DNA of 64,000 bases from Leptodactylus fallax (lineage: Eukaryota; Chordata; Amphibia; Anura; Leptodactylidae), in NCBI GenBank assembly GCA_947044405.1, contig CAMRHE010001094.1, forward strand, positions 144,501 to 208,500, read 5' to 3'. Shown piece by piece: positions 1-14,022 of the stretch (position 1 is its first letter; each line of letters begins with the position of its first letter). A program made the translations under genes and the position numbers. A model generated the notes under the pieces. It saw only the letters and a list, made by a program, of their open reading frames with translations, ran no database searches and was not told the origin of the DNA.

Positions 1-8
1 GATATTTT

Positions 9-383
9 ATTAAAAGGGGAACTTTTGCCACCTCTACCAATTCCAGCTGTTTACATCCTACTATAGTCTCCGCTTCACTGATTCTGGCACAATTGGAATT
101 TTTTTCTCTAGCCCCCACCGTTCCTGAGCAATTATTACTGTTAGTTTCTGCACAATTATGCCCTCTGCTATCAGGTGGGCGGTCCTTGTCTTTCTGCTCC
201 AGCCTAGCACCGCCCACCTGACAGCAGAGAGCAAAACTGTGCTGAAAATAACAGCAATGATTGCTCAGGAACGATAGGGGCTAGAAAAAAAAATTCCAAC
301 TGTGTCAGAATCAGTGGAGTGGCGCCTATTGAAAGATGTAATGCTTTGGAGTTGGTGAAGGTGATGAAAGCTTCTCCTTAAAG
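9..383. mobile_element. fold-back (palindromic) MITE-like element
   Basis: The left arm (about 9-190) and right arm (about 205-383) are inverted complements. They share segments such as ACTGATTCTG, CGTTCCTGAGCAAT and TCAGGTGGGCGG, separated by a short loop near 196. Such an arrangement, with no coding capacity, is typical of a non-autonomous DNA transposon or fold-back element. The family is not identified. The outer ends (TTAAAAGGGG and CCTTAAAG) are imperfect. Confidence 0.7.
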
Positions 384-2743
384 GGATATTCCCTTCACAA
401 GAAAAGGGATCACCCAACACCCGTCTTGCTGCTGCTTTGAGCGGAGAGGTGGCGGCGCATGGATGACTGTTTTCATTCGCATATAGGGAACTAACAACAA
501 CAGCTGAGCCTCCCTGCTGACTATTCTCATTGAAGTAAATAGAGAGAGCCTGACATGCACAACCACCTCCCCGCTCAATATATATAGCTGTATCCTAACA
601 GAAGAAAATTAAAAGTTTGTGTATACTTTTGCAACCATTTTTTTTATATCACTCCACTGCACTACTTTGTGTATACAACTCCTCCAGACCTGTGTGTTGT
701 CATGGTTACAGACTACAAACAACCTGTGAGTGTAGTCAGATCTTGTAATCATGTATTATCCTACTTCTTCTGTCCCCTCTTCTTTCAAATCTACTGATTC
801 AACAGACATTGGCAAGAAATGGGGACAGATAGAAGGGGCCATCACTGCATGGTCACACTATTTACAGACACATAGGTCAGCAGAGGAGCTGTATACACTC
901 AACGGTAGGAAATTTTTTAAAATCAGGACCATGTGCAAAGTTGCTTTACTGTTTCTTTTATTTGCTTTATAAAAATGTAAAATCCCTTTAAATTGGTCAT
1001 TGTACGTTTGGGGCATTTGATCATTACCCAGAACCCCCGCCTCCTCTGAATGGTATGCAGCATGGCATGTTTTTTGGAGGGGTGGGGGCGTGAGGATTTC
1101 TTATCTGGATCATGCTATTTTACTGTAATTCTTCTTAGCTACTTCCTGTTGCAAGTTCTTGCCAGAAAGGAAACTGTACAATTAAAAGTCGTATTGTTGA
1201 AAAGATGCGGGGGAGGAAGCAATGGGGGGTTCAGTGCTTTCTGGCAAAGAACTTAATAAATATTTTTGTTAAATCCCCCCATAAAAAAATATGAAGATTC
1301 CATGGCAACTAGTTTTTTTTTTTTTTACCAGAATAGTTCAGTGACATCACATATCACAGTAAATGGAGGAAGTGCCTGCAAACACCATCCAGATGAGGCT
1401 ACGGTTATCAAAATTCACCACAAAGATGTATCCAACTTTCCCGACAAAACTTCTATCCAGTTAGGATTTGTCATTATACTAACAAGCCCCGCCCCCACTA
1501 ATGCAATTTTGTAATGTGATGTCACTCAACATAGTTGGTGATGACGTTATAATGGGGAACTGCTATATATGCAATTGCCTTATTTATTTTTTTAAGGGAT
1601 TTTCCATTCTAAGTTTCCTCGGGTACTCCGGTTTCCCCTCACACTCCAAAGACATACCGATAGGGAATTTAGATTGTGAGCCCTATATGGGACACTGTTA
1701 ATATTGGTAAAGCACTGCAAAATAAAATAGTTCTAGAGATCCAAATTTTTTTTTATGCTCACAAGCTCCCCCTAGTGGTGACTGCAGACAGTCAGGATTT
1801 TATTAAGACTGGTGTGTCGCATTTAGCGTAATTGTGAAGAACGGTGGAGTAAGATGCGTCAAGTTTATTAATAAATTTGACGCATCTTTGGGTGTCCATG
1901 TGCCAGAAAATCCGATCTACATTGACTATAAGCTAGGGAAGATTGCACCATTTTTGACAATTGATAATTCCTTTCCTAAATTATAGTAATGCTAATGGAT
2001 CATGGAAGGCCACACCTCTTCCACTAAGCCCCACCCACTCTTTTTGAAATTGTAAGATAAAAAGTGTCAAATTTGTTTACTAAAAAACATGTGCCAAAAT
2101 CTGTTTGCCGCTTTAAAAAAAAGTAGGTGGGGCTTAGCTGGAGGGATGGAGCTTTATATGGTACATAATAATTCCCCAGTTCTTTATGGAATTTGTGAGT
2201 CAAAATGATCACATGACCATATCTCCTATTTTAGGAATGATAATGCTGTAATTTTTCCTTTCAGTTCCTGAAGTGATGCAGCAGATTGTTGGGGTCTCCA
2301 CCATTAGGACCCCCCACAATCAACTTCATAAGGGATTGTCCATTATTAGTTCCATGATAATAGATGGAATCCTTATAAGGCATGTTGTGTGAACGGAGTC
2401 AAAGACTGCGACGTCCTTAGCGTACATGACTCACACACATACCCTGCTATTAGGACGTCTATAATCCATGGAGAATCCACAACAAGGACATTCCAGACCA
2501 GAACTGGCAAAGTGGACTCTGATGTAATCACAATCTCCGTCCAGTGGCATCTGCAGACATCCTGTCCTCTTCCTCTTTTTGTTCTCAAGGCATTAATGAC
2601 CCCCATCTAGTCTGACTTCTCTACTACATGTTTATACTTGTGTTTTATGCAAGATTCTCTATGGTGATATGACTTTTTCACTTGACTGACAATTTCCTGA
2701 GCAATTTCTCCTGAAGCTGTATAAGCGTACATACATAATATTA
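384..2743. other. non-coding stretch with dispersed repeat fragments
   Basis: No exon or RNA gene is recognised. The open frames are short (at most 82 codons) and lack splice or homology support. Around 1,590-1,735 there is a retroposon 3' tail (separate entry). Around 1,790-1,930 there is a short inverted pair reading GACGCATCTT / AAGATGCGTC, probably a small MITE. The rest is AT-rich unique-looking sequence. Confidence 0.5.
1590..1735 (+). mobile_element. truncated SINE 3' tail
   Basis: The segment carries TACTCCGGTTTCC, CACACTCCAAAGACATA and GATTGTGAGCCCTATATGG, followed by AAAGCACTGCAAAATAAAAT. The GATTGTGAGCCCTATATGG block recurs at 56,841-56,860 next to a complete tRNA-like head, so this is a 5'-truncated copy of the same retroposon family. 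Confidence 0.6.
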
Positions 2744-2764
2744 TTGGTAAATATATCACTGTAC

Positions 2765-3492
2765 ATCCACCTGATCCTGAGCTACATCCTATATTTACCA
2801 TACTCCAGAGCTGCACTCACTATTCTGCTGGTACAGTCACTGTGTACATACATTACATTACATTACATTACTTATCCTGTACTGATCCTGAGTTACATCC
2901 TGTATTATACTCCAGAGCTGCACTCACTATTCTGCTGGTGCAGTCACGTGTGTACATACATTACATTACTTATCCTGAGTTACATTCTATATTATACTCC
3001 AGAGCTGCACTCACTATTCTGCTGGTGCAGTCACTGTGTACATACATTACATTACTTATCCTGTACTGATCCTGAGTTCCATCCTGTATTATACTCCAGA
3101 GCTGCGCTCACTATTCTGCTGGTACAGTCACTGTGTACATACATTACATTACTTATCCTGTACTGATCCTGAGTTACATCCTGTATTATACTCCAGAGCT
3201 GCGCTCACTATTCTGCTGGTGCAGTCACTGTGTACATACATTACATTACTTATCCTGAGTTACATCCTGTATTATACTCCAGAGCTGCACTCACTATTCT
3301 GCTGGTACAGTCCCTGTGTACATACATTACATTACTTATCCTGTACTGATCCTGAGTTACATCCTGTATTATACTCCAGAGCTGCGCTCACTATTCTGCT
3401 GGTGCAGTCACTGTGTACATACATTACATTACTTATCCTGTACTGATCCTGAGTTACATCCTATATTATACTCCAGAGCTGCACTCACTATT
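2765..3492 (+). repeat. 97-bp tandem array, locus A
   Basis: There are about 7-8 head-to-tail copies of a 97-bp unit, with some shorter variants. Each contains TACATACATTACATTACTTA, TCCTGAGTTACATCCTGTAT and CCAGAGCTGCACTCACTATT. The open frames here shift frame at every unit (97 = 3n+1), so they are not genes. The same unit in the same orientation forms a second array at 32.9-34.1 kb. Confidence 0.95.
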
Positions 3493-5040
3493 CAACAAAC
3501 GTTTTGCTTCATTTCGACAAACGTTCTCTTATTACAAGAGTGATACAAAATTCTGGGGAATGAGGACAAGCAGTTTCTCAAGAAAAATACTATACCCCCA
3601 ACCCTACGGCAAGTTTGTCCGGTTACAAATGGCGGCATAATATTACTGCTCTGAGCCACTAACTGTAAGGTGAGTCCGGTGCCCATGACCTAAAAAAGGG
3701 AATGAAGGAGAATCTACACCCAACTGCAAGAAATGGTTCCTTATGTTAGCAGTGTAAGAGTTCATTCTAAAGGGTTTGAAATGACAGCTTTCTTCCCAAA
3801 CAGCGCCATACCTGTCTAGAGGTGGTGTGTGGTATTACAGCTTAGCGCCATAAAATTCAATGCAACTGACCTGCAATACCAGAAATAACCCATTTCTAGA
3901 TGTGGCGCTGTTTCCGGTAGAAGGCAGCCATGGTTTTCCATGTTTTTTTGAATATTATTGCAGTTTCCAGCACAGCCACCTAACACATAAGGTGAGGACT
4001 AGATATGATGACTGCTTTTTAACTACTTGCCGACCACTCATTGACTATATACATCCGAGCAGTCGGCAATAAACTGTGCAGACATGTACCTGTATGTGCT
4101 TGCAGAGTGAACAGCTACACAAGGTTGTGCAGTTGCAGGAGCGGGCAGTTGACTGTCAGTGACAGCCCAAATCCCAAAGAGAAGGCGGATATGGTTTAAT
4201 AACACCCCTGCCTTACTGATCGCTGTATACAGAGCACTTAGTGAGCACTGTGTATACAGCTATGGAGGCAGCTATAGTGTGTCTGCCTCCCTGGCACAGT
4301 GGTCATGTGATCCTCCAGGTCCTGGCAACTGCAGAGGCTGCTGGGTCCTAGAGGACCCATATCAGCTCTGTATTGTAATGTACCAGCCTCAGGTACAGGG
4401 GAAATTAGCAAAAAAAAAAAAAAATATAGTGTTCCCCAAAGGTATTATAATATTATTGGGGGCACAATGTGAAAATAAATAAATAAAAATTGAGACCAAA
4501 AAAAAAAAAAAAATAGAACATCATTACCGCACCCTTATCACAGGTTCTAGCCCTGCCCCTGGGGACACAAAACTATGTGTCACCTATATAACTGCATATA
4601 AAATCTCCGTCATGAAGAGATTAAACTATAAAAAGTCTACTTTTTGCTATCAAAATAATTTGAAAAACAGACAATTTTCTCCCTTTTTCAACATTTATCA
4701 GGATATTAAAAAAAAAAAAAAATGATACAAAAATAAAGCCCTATGTATAACCAAAAATAGATACAAAAATTATTTGAATAACCCAAGCGAAAAATACGTT
4801 ATAGCCTTCAAAACAGCATTTACAAAAAAAAAAAACTATCCGGTCATAAAGCAGGGAAAATTACCCGGTCATATGTGTACAAAAAGAACAAAAAAATATA
4901 AGTTTATTGGAGAGTATATTTACTGTATGTATTATGGATTTATGTATTATCTATTAGTACATACGGGCATGACTAAAGGGCTGAACCAGCGTGTCCATGT
5001 ATTATGAAGACCCTTCCCTTATTAACTTAGAACATAGGTA
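3493..5040. other. non-coding, interspersed repeat remnants
   Basis: No exon is recognised. From about 4,020 there is a segment (ACTACTTGCCGACCACTCA ... GCAGTCGGCAATAAAC) that resembles the ends of a dispersed element I associate with frog genomes. It is followed by A-rich tracts at about 4,410-4,430, 4,498-4,513 and 4,708-4,722. The open frames are short and A-rich. Confidence 0.45.
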
Positions 5041-5193
5041 AGCAACCTTCGGCACTCCAGCTGTTGTAAAACTACTACTCCCAGCATGCATTGTTGCTCT
5101 GCTGTTCTTGGAACTCCAATGAAAGTGAATGGAGCAGGTTGGGAGTTGTAGTTCTACAGCAGCTGGAGTGCCGAAGGTTGCTGACCCCTCTTT
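5041..5193. mobile_element. short fold-back repeat
   Basis: GCAACCTTCGGCACTCCAGC at about 5,043 is mirrored by GCTGGAGTGCCGAAGGTTGC at about 5,162-5,181. The arms extend inwards to ACTACTCCCAGCATGC and GGGAGTTGTAGTTCTAC. This is a compact hairpin element, with an intervening AAAGTGAATGGAG loop. Confidence 0.85.
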
Positions 5194-5919
5194 TAAGGTA
5201 ATAGGGGAAGGTTGATAGGGTTGCTGACCTCTGCCTTAGAACATGAGCCGTGGACATTCCCTTTAAATAATCCTCTTACATGTTAGATTAGCCCTCAATG
5301 TCAAGGATCAGGCAACTTTAGCTGTGAATGGAGGACGGGAATTCCCATTCATCTGCCACCTGGATCCAGAAGACTTTTATAACTGGGAGACTGTTTATAC
5401 TATAGCAAATCCTTGTGTTGTGAGGATAATGGACCCCTATATGCTGCAGCCGAGCATCCACACAGACCAATGTCTACAGGCTGATCGGGTGTCACAGGCC
5501 GGAGTCCTATCTCATCCAGGTCTTCTGTTTGATGTTATAATGTATTGACCGGACCCTCATTGTCAGGTTTATACCACCAGTAGTCACATATCCGATCTTT
5601 ATTGTCAGCTGAATGTCTCCCTAAAGCCCCAGTAATACGCAGGAAGCCATAACCAACAATTGTTCTTGTTTCTGCCCTATTGAAGATGATTTCTTTTGTC
5701 GACTGCCCATGACTCCTGAATTGGAAAGGCCTACAAAAAAGTCTGTACAGTTGCTGGAGGAAGTCTGTTATACACCAGACTGCGCTATCTGTGTCCCCTA
5801 CTGATAGCTACATGTACTCAAATGGTGGTCACCTACATAAGAGGTCAGTTGGTTGGTAGATGACCTCTGACAATCTTGCCTGCAAAATATACTAAGGGCA
5901 TACTTTTTCACTTTTTAAT
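5194..5919. other. non-coding stretch
   Basis: No exon, RNA gene or repeat family is recognised. The 74-codon open frame near 5,324 has no supporting feature. Confidence 0.4.
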
Positions 5920-6345
5920 CAGTATAATTCCCCATAGCGCCTCCACACAGTATAATGCCCTCTTAGTGCTCCCACACAGTATAATTCTCCACACAGTATA
6001 ATGCCCCCTTAGTGCCCCCAGAGTATAATGGTCCATTGACGCCACAATCAGTATAATTCCCCATAGTACCCCAACACAGTATAATGCATTCTCAGTACTC
6101 CCACACAGTATTATGCCCCCTTACTGCTCCCCCACAGTATAATTCTCCACACAGTATAATGCTCTCTTAGTATCCCCAAACACATTATAGTGCCCTCACG
6201 AAGTATAATTCCCCCTTATTGTCGCCACACAGTATAATGTCCCCTTAATGTCCCTACACAGTATAATGCCCCCTTAGTGTCCCAACACAGTATAATGTCC
6301 CCCACATAGTATAATGCCCCTACACAGTATAATGCCCACTTAGTG
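5920..6345 (+). repeat. degenerate CACAGTATAATG tandem repeat
   Basis: About 13 irregular repeats of CACAGTATAATGCCCCCTTA-like units, 25-35 bp apart, with variable spacer bases. A diverged relative, with AGTTTAATG and CAGGATAATGCC motifs, lies at about 25,340-25,520. Confidence 0.85.
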
Positions 6346-7159
6346 AACTCAACATTTCAAAAACTATGCCACACTTGTCCAAAGGTTGTGTGTAGTATTG
6401 CAGCTCATCCCCATTTACTTCAATGGAGCAGATCTGTGATACCAGACTGTTCTATGGTAGAAAGCAGCCATGTTTTTTCTAATTCTGGATAACCCCCATA
6501 AGGACCAGATTTCTTAAAGGGCTGGCCAATAATAGCACATTTATCTAAAATCATCTGCAAAGATCACTTTTCTGTAGGTAAATGGGACATAACGTACCAA
6601 TGGGGAGGGATTTATCTGGTTTTCCCATCATTCTTTACAGTCAACCTCTCCATAGACTAAAATGGCTGCTAACATTGGACCATAGAGTGCATTACCTGTA
6701 CTAATGTGAGGACATTACACAATACACAAAAATATAGAAGCAGTTTTGATGGGTTTTATGTAGTGTTAAGTAGCAAGAAATTCACCTGCAAAGCCAATTG
6801 TGTGAAATATACGTACAGGCAGGTAAATCCCTGATGCCAGGCTATACAAAGGTCAAGGATTAGGGATAAGGAAGTAAATAACATAAAATCACACACTACA
6901 TCACCCAACGTCCGAGGACAAATGATAGACAACTACCAGAAGAGCCATACAAAAGACTCTATTGTTCAATGTGGAAATAGTTAATATCTTACTTCTTTGC
7001 TGGGCTATCAGTGCTAGAAATGGCAGGTCAATACTGTATCGGAAACAACTCTTCTCCTAAGCCCCTATGACAACACTTACTGACGTGCCATATGAGGCAT
7101 TGTATGTTTGAAATCCTGAAGGTTTGCATAGAGTTGTCCCTATTCAATCCAGCATCTAG
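6346..7159. other. non-coding stretch
   Basis: Nothing gene-like is recognised. The segment around 6,360-6,480 resembles one at 3,800-3,930 (GTAGTATTGCAGCTCA, TTCAATGGAGC, GTAGAAAGCAGCCATG), so both are copies of one dispersed repeat. Confidence 0.45.
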
Positions 7160-7500
7160 GGAGAGTTGTCACAGGGATCTGTAACTGCAATGTGGCTGGT
7201 AATATGAGCAATGTGGCCGGTAATACAGTATGAGCAAAGTGACTGAAGCTGGTAATAAGAGCAATATCTGGCAGGTAATATGGGCACTGTGGCTTGTAAT
7301 ATGAGCAATGTGGCCAGTACTGTGGGGATTGTGGCTGTAAATAGGAGCATGGAGACTGTGGCTAGTAAAATTAGCAATGTGGCATGTACTGTGGGCACTA
7401 TGGCTTGTAATATAAGAAATGTGGCCAGTAACGTGGGCGCTGTGGCTGGAAGTGTGAGCATTGTGGTCAGTACTATGGGCACTGTGGCTGATAAATAGAT
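7160..7500 (+). repeat. degenerate ~21-24 bp tandem repeat
   Basis: Repeated variants of GGTAATATGAGCAATGTGGCC, with lengths drifting between units. The 108-116 codon open frames on the minus strand here are products of the repeat and are not annotated as genes. Confidence 0.8.
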
Positions 7501-7740
7501 TGTATTTCATAAAGAGCAATAAACTAATTCTGAAATGCAGAAGCTTTTATACATTCATAAAACACTGTAAATAGGTACAATAAGAGGTGACATCAATCAC
7601 ACAAACTGATTTTTACCATGAGAATTTTCCGGCAGTGAAAGAAGTACGTCATATTTACTGTTTAACGAGTGTTATATAAGTGACAAGAAGTTACAGATTA
7701 ACCCCATGAGGACATAACAATTTGTAGATTTTAGTTCCTC

Positions 7741-8634
7741 TCTTGAGGTCTTGGGGTACAGGACAATGACACGCTGACACTTGGGGTACAGGACAATGAC
7801 ACGCTGACACTCGGGGTACAGGACAATGACACGCTGACACTTGGGGTACAGGATAATGACACGCTGAAACTTGGGGTACAGGATAATGACGTGCTGAAAC
7901 TTGGGGTACAGGATAATGACGCACTGACACTTGGGGTACAGGATAATGACACGCTGACACTTGGGGTACAGGATAATGACACGCTGACACTTGGGGTACA
8001 GGATAATAACACGCTGACACTTGGGGTACAGGATAATGACAGGCTGACACTTGGGGTACAGGAAAATGACACGCTGACACTTGGGGTACAGGACAATGAC
8101 ACGCTGACACTCGGGGTACAGGACAATGACACGCTGACACTTGGGGTACAGTATAATGACACGCTGACACTTGGGGTACAGGATAATGACGCGCTAACAC
8201 TCGGGGTACAGGAGAATGACACGCTAACACTCGGGGTACAGGAGAATGACGCGCTGACATTTGGGGTACAGGAGAATGACGCGCTGACACTCGGGGTACA
8301 GGATAATGACGCGCTGACACTTGGGGTACAGAATAATGACAGGCTGACACTCGGGGTACAGGAGAATGACACGCTAACACTCGGGGTACAGGAGAATGAC
8401 ACGCTGACACTCGGGGTACAGGAGAATGACGCGCTGACACTCGGGGTACAGGATAATGACGCGCTGACACTTGGGGTACAGAATAATGACAGGCTGACAC
8501 TCGGGGTACAGGAGAATGACACGCTAACACTCGGGGTACAGGAGAATGACACGCTGACACTCGGGGTACAGGAGAATGACGCGCTGACATTTGGGGTACA
8601 GGAGAATGACACAAAGAAACTTGGGGTACACAAC
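7741..8634 (+). repeat. 30-bp tandem array, locus A
   Basis: About 30 units of exactly 30 bp (core TGACACTTGGGGTACAGGAT with AATGACACGC). Variants show patchy homogenisation: GATAATGAC in the left half, GAGAATGAC in the right. Because the unit is a multiple of three and lacks stops in several frames, it produces open frames up to 366 codons on both strands. These are artefacts. The same unit in the same orientation forms an array at 26.7-27.5 kb. Confidence 0.97.
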
Positions 8635-9730
8635 AACCATAGCAGTATTCACACTTTGATGTGGTAATACAACACTGTACAGTTCTGGAGACGGAAGTGA
8701 CGATTTCAAGGCTTAGAAGTTTTGGCTCCTTTATCTGCTCTGGATGGGAACAGTCCCAGCTGGTGACACCGCAGTAACCGACACGTCCCACGCTCCCTAT
8801 GACAACACTTCTTTGTCTGATGGTTTTGGATATTGTTAGTATTCTGGGTTAACTAGTAACCCACCAGGATAACGTTACGGGTCAGATCATGTCACAGAGC
8901 AGTGCTCATTCTCTTTCATTGGCTGGTCTGGAGATGCCGCGGGGGTGATGGGATTCCATACTCAGTCATGTCTTGCTCACTCACCAACAGGTAGTTTACA
9001 GCTACAGGTATGCGGAGTGTCTCTGTATGGCCATATATACCTGTAGAAGGCTACAAGCCCACATTCAGTGCCTGCCATCATCTATATATTATTGCATATT
9101 GACGTTCTGTATCCAGTCCAGTTTTAGTCCAGACTACTCCTCCTATGTTCTGTTCTAACCCCAGCTCAGGTCTATGGACAGGATCAGACATGTTGGATTT
9201 CACCCTGTCCAATGTTATTCCCAAGATTAACAGTCAAATGATTTGTGACAGATAACTAGTCTATGGCCAGCCCCGAGCTGTCACTTCCTCAATAATTACA
9301 AGATCTCCCTTTTCTATCAGGAAATTTTTATTTTCATCCATACACTGAAACCAATATTGACCAAATAACATTAGGTAGGCTGCCTATATAACTATATCTA
9401 CTATATATACAATAAGTGCAGGCCCCAATTATATCACTACTGTCTAACAGTATATAGATAGACACCATTATATCACACATGATACCAGTACTGGCCAACA
9501 CAGTATATAGATACAAGCATCGGGTGTCCATTATATCACTACTGCTTAATACAGTGTATACAGCAGATACAGACACCACAGGCATGAGTGTAACTAACAG
9601 GGTTACAGACGTACCTGCTTATGGGGCCCAACAACTAAGGGGACCCATTTCCAGTGAGGTTACCTGCTGTATAACTGGTGAGAATTATGGATGATGGAAG
9701 GGAATATGGATAACTGACTGCACTTCCATG
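8635..9730. other. non-coding stretch
   Basis: No gene is recognised. Between about 9,400 and 9,580 there are loosely repeated segments containing TATATAGATA and CACCATTATATCAC / GTCCATTATATCAC, recurring again at 11,170-11,480. This suggests an old tandem repeat split by the 31-bp array. Confidence 0.4.
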
Positions 9731-11032
9731 TGTATTATCCCTGTACCGTGACATCACTGTGTGTATTATCCCTGCACTGTGACATCACTGTGTGTATTAT
9801 CCCTGCACTGTGACATCACTGTGTGTATTATCCCTGCACTGTGACATCACTGTGTGTATTATCCCTGTACTGTGACATCACTGTGTGTATATTATCCCTG
9901 TACTGTGACATCACTGTGTGTATTATCCCTGTACTGTGACATCACTGTGTGTATTATCCCTGTACTGTGATATCACTGTGTGTATTATCCCTGCACTGTG
10001 ACATCACTGTGTGTATTATCCCTGTACTGTGACCTCACTGTGTGTATTATCCCTGTACTGTGACATCACTGTGTGTATATTATCCCTGTACTGTGACATC
10101 ACTGTGTGCATTATCCCTGTACTGTGACATCACTGTGTGCATTATCCCTGTACTGTGACATCACTGTGTGTATTATCCCTGTACTGTGACATCACTGTGT
10201 GTATTATCCCTGTACTGTGACATCACTGTGTGTATTATCTCTGTACTGTGACATCACTGTGTGTATATTATCCCAGTACTGTGACATCACTGTGTGTATA
10301 TTATCCCAGTACTGTCACATCACTGTGTGTATTATCCCTGTACTGTGACATCACTGTGTGTATATTATCCCAGTACTGTGACATCACTGTGTGTATTATC
10401 CCTGTACTGTCATATCACTGTGTGTATTATCTCTGTACTGTGACATCACTGTGTGTATTATCCCTGCACTGTGACCTCACTGTGTATATTATCCCTGTAC
10501 TGTGACATCACTGTGTGCATTATCCCTGTACTGTGACATCACTGTGTGCATTATCCCTGTACTGTGACATCACTGTGTGCATTATCCCTGTACTGTGACA
10601 TCACTGTGTGCATTATCCCTGTACTGTGACATCACTGTGTGTATTATCCCTGTACTGTGACATCACTGTGTATATTATCCCTGTACTGTGACATCACTGT
10701 GTGCATTATCCCTGTACTGTGACATCACTGTGTGCATTATCCCTGTACTGTGACATCACTGTGTGCATTATCCCTGTACTGTGACATCACTGTGTGTATT
10801 ATCCCTGTACTGTGACATCACTGTGTGTATTATCCCTGTACTGTGACATCACTGTGTGTATTATCTCTGTACTGTGACATCACTGTGTGTATTATCCATG
10901 TACTGTGACATCACTGTATGTATTATCCCTGTACCGTGACATCACTGTGTGTATTATCCCTGTACTGTGACATCACTGTGTGTATTATCCTTGTACTGTG
11001 ACATCACTGTGTGCATTTTCTATGCTGTGACA
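9731..11032 (+). repeat. 31-bp tandem array
   Basis: About 42 copies of a 31-bp unit (TGTGTATTATCCCTGTACTG plus TGACATCACTG), with occasional 33-bp variants carrying an extra TA. Variants TGCACTG, TGTGCATT and CCAGTACTG occur in blocks, as expected from unequal exchange. Confidence 0.96.
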
Positions 11033-14022
11033 TCACAAATGGAGACCAAAATAATTGTACACTTTTCAAGTTCTTCTTCAGGTGATCATGGTAGATTTAG
11101 GCCCCATTACAAGTTTTGCTATAAGACCCCAAGGTTACTTGTTATGCCTCTTAATTCCATTATAAGACTACTGACCAATACAGTATGTAGATATAGAGAA
11201 AGCATCCATTATATCAGCACCATACACTGTGTTTGATATATATGTGTATTATATCACTACTATCTAACGCAATATACCCAGTTTCATACATCTGAATGGG
11301 ATTATTTTGGTGGAAAACACCTGGATTTCTACAAATTCTATTCAAAAGAATGGAAAAGTAGCAGAAATATCTGCATTAGATCTGTACTGTATATAATGTA
11401 GTATAGATACAGACACAAGGTATTCATTATATCCATACTGTGTAATACAGTATATACACCAGGCATCTATTATATCGGTACTGTCCACTACTATGTATGG
11501 TTACCAGTCATAGTATAAGCAAAACATGAGCAACAAAACTATGTATGCAAAATGTACGATTATACACTTGGGGCAAATCTGTAGCATTCTTCTGCCTCAT
11601 GAACAGAATACCCGAGAAACAGTGACAACCGACACACAAGCTGCACAGAAAAATGTTAAGTTGTTGAACATTCATGGTTTGTAGAGAGATGATCGGCTGC
11701 CTCTAGAGCCCCTGTATGGCAGCCTTTATTGGTTTTCCCAGCAAACTCAGAGATTATACAATGTGACTAGAAGGAAGAAGATTTTTTTTGTTATCCAGAT
11801 TGGGAATTTGGGGTTAGTGGTGATATCCAAACTCCAGGAGCTACAAGTGGTTGTCTAGTATGGGGTGCACCTGTCCTATGTACCCCTTACCACTGCAGGG
11901 TACGTGAGACGTTACAAGGCACCTGCCAAATGAATATCTGTAACCAAGTCCTCCAGAGCTGTCCTTCAGTCTTTGCAACAACTATAGGCTCTGGGGATTA
12001 GCAGTAGTGGAGCAAACTACTTCCTAATAGCACTGAGATTACAAATTCAGCTCTACTACATCTGAAGAGCGAAAAACTCACCTCTGCTACATGTGACAAA
12101 CAAAAAAATCACTACATATAACGAGCTAGTCCTGGCAAACTCAGCACTGCTACACCTGACAATTTAGAAAACCAGATTTACTCCATGTGATAAAGTCAAC
12201 AGAACCCAACTCTGCTACATTTGAAAAAAACTTAACATTACTAAACTACTAAAAACTCAGCTCTGCTTCATATGACAAACTCACCTCTGCTACATCCAAC
12301 ACATTAATAATTCTAACAAGTTATGTGCCGCTTAATCCAACACACTAGATAACATTTCTGCAGCCACGCAAATTTCACAAAATCTTCCCTAATCTGACAA
12401 ACTCAGCACTGCTTCATCCGACAATACATGAAAGGTTTTATGAGATCTGACAAGCTAGATATGCCCAAAAACATCCTTGTATTATACAACAAATTCAGCT
12501 CTTCTGCATGGGACTCACTTAACCCTGTACTGGAAGGAACTGGATGTACAGCTTTGCAATTTCTAACAAACTCGGCTCTGCTACTTCTGCACATAACATG
12601 ATTTTTCGTGTTGAACGCCATGATTCGAGGAGAAAGCTTCAGCCTCAGATACAACTGGAGTCAAGGATATGAATTCTTATCAGTACGTCCCGGTCAGGAT
12701 ATCCTGTAAGATGTGGTGGACCCCGCAGCGAACCTCTCGTCTCACAGTCACCATATAGTGCACCGATAACAAGGGGTTAATAACCTGCGGACAGAACAAG
12801 GTGCCCTATGATAACCCTTTGGGGATGGGGCACATTATACCCCATATTATATACACAGCCCAAATCCAGACAGTAGCAAGGAACGATCACCTCTCATGGG
12901 CAGGAGATCCTCAGATTCCTACAGGATCCCCAATAATCCATGGGATCCAGCAACCCAGTGACCAATAGATAACCCCCAAGTGTGGCCATCTTAAAGGGGT
13001 CCCGTGCCACTAAAGATTGACGGCTCATCCATATGAACCATGATGATCAGTGGGGGTCCCAGCTTTTGGGGTTTTCCCCATCTACAGGATAGGGAATAAG
13101 AGTCTGATCGCTGGGGGTCCCAGCGATCAGGTCACAAGAACAAGGGGTCCCCAAGTCCCCAGCGTGACCTCCACTCCATTGACTGACAAAGCACTGTACT
13201 CTATAGTCGCATAGCAACTTCTGCTCCATTCACATAGGAAATTCAATGACCCCTGCTCCCGTGATCGACAAGGGTCCCAGTTTTTGGATAACTAGAAGAC
13301 AACTATCCCCTATCCTGTGAAAAAGCCCCTTTAATGCTTGATCAGTGCAACCAAGGGGTCCCCCATAGAATGGGATGGTGGTCACGTATGAAAAACTTCT
13401 GCTCCATTCACACAGGAGACACGACGACCCACGTTTTCATGATCAGCGGGGTCCCAGTTTTTCGGGAAACAGGCAGCCGCCCCTTTAACGCACAATTGAT
13501 GCGAGTCCTTCCAATGGAACAACATTTAATCTGATAATCCAGAATTTACCAACGCAGGAGATGCGGCTAACCTGGAGATCCGCAGCAGGAGCTGAGAACC
13601 AAAAACGGGACACCCCCCGACAGCGACGCCTACACTAACAGGTATGAGTATTCGATAATCCAGAATATTTGATAATCTGTCGCCAAGTCCCATGAACAGC
13701 AATTCCAAAGCACACACATAGATAGATACAGGCACCGTATTCATGTAAACCATGTGGCGGTACTACAAGTCCCAGCATGTCCTAAAAGCACACCAACATT
13801 AAACCGTACATAGATAGCACTATAAACTGGTATAACCACTGCGCTATGTTATAGTGTAGACTTATACGCACATATGTAGCAAAGCTGAGTTTGTCATTCG
13901 GTTCCTGGATTGTCAGTAAATGCAGCTATAGCATGGCAGCCCTATGTAGCCTGTAAGAACGGAGCGACACGTTCAGCTCTGCTACATGTTGAAAGTTGAG
14001 CAGCTGTCAGTGAGGGTCTCAC
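11033..14022. other. repeat-rich non-coding stretch
   Basis: From about 12,040 to 12,660 there are degenerate copies of a unit with AACTCAGCTCTGCTACAT and TGACAAACTC. From about 13,030 to 13,540 there are interspersed-repeat blocks with GGGGGTCCCAG, CTATCCCCTATCCTGTGA and CTTCTGCTCCATTCACA, some repeated in tandem. If the signal-peptide exon at 14,023-14,082 is real, this would be its first intron. I see no further exon here. Confidence 0.5.

Noticed and set aside
7741..8634. Regular 30-bp direct repeats as a CRISPR array
   Set aside because: Units are contiguous with no unique spacers, and the setting is a vertebrate genome.
7691..8791. Minus-strand open frame of 366 codons with repeating ACHxPVPQVS
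   Set aside because: Pure 30-bp tandem repeat, also open in two other frames.
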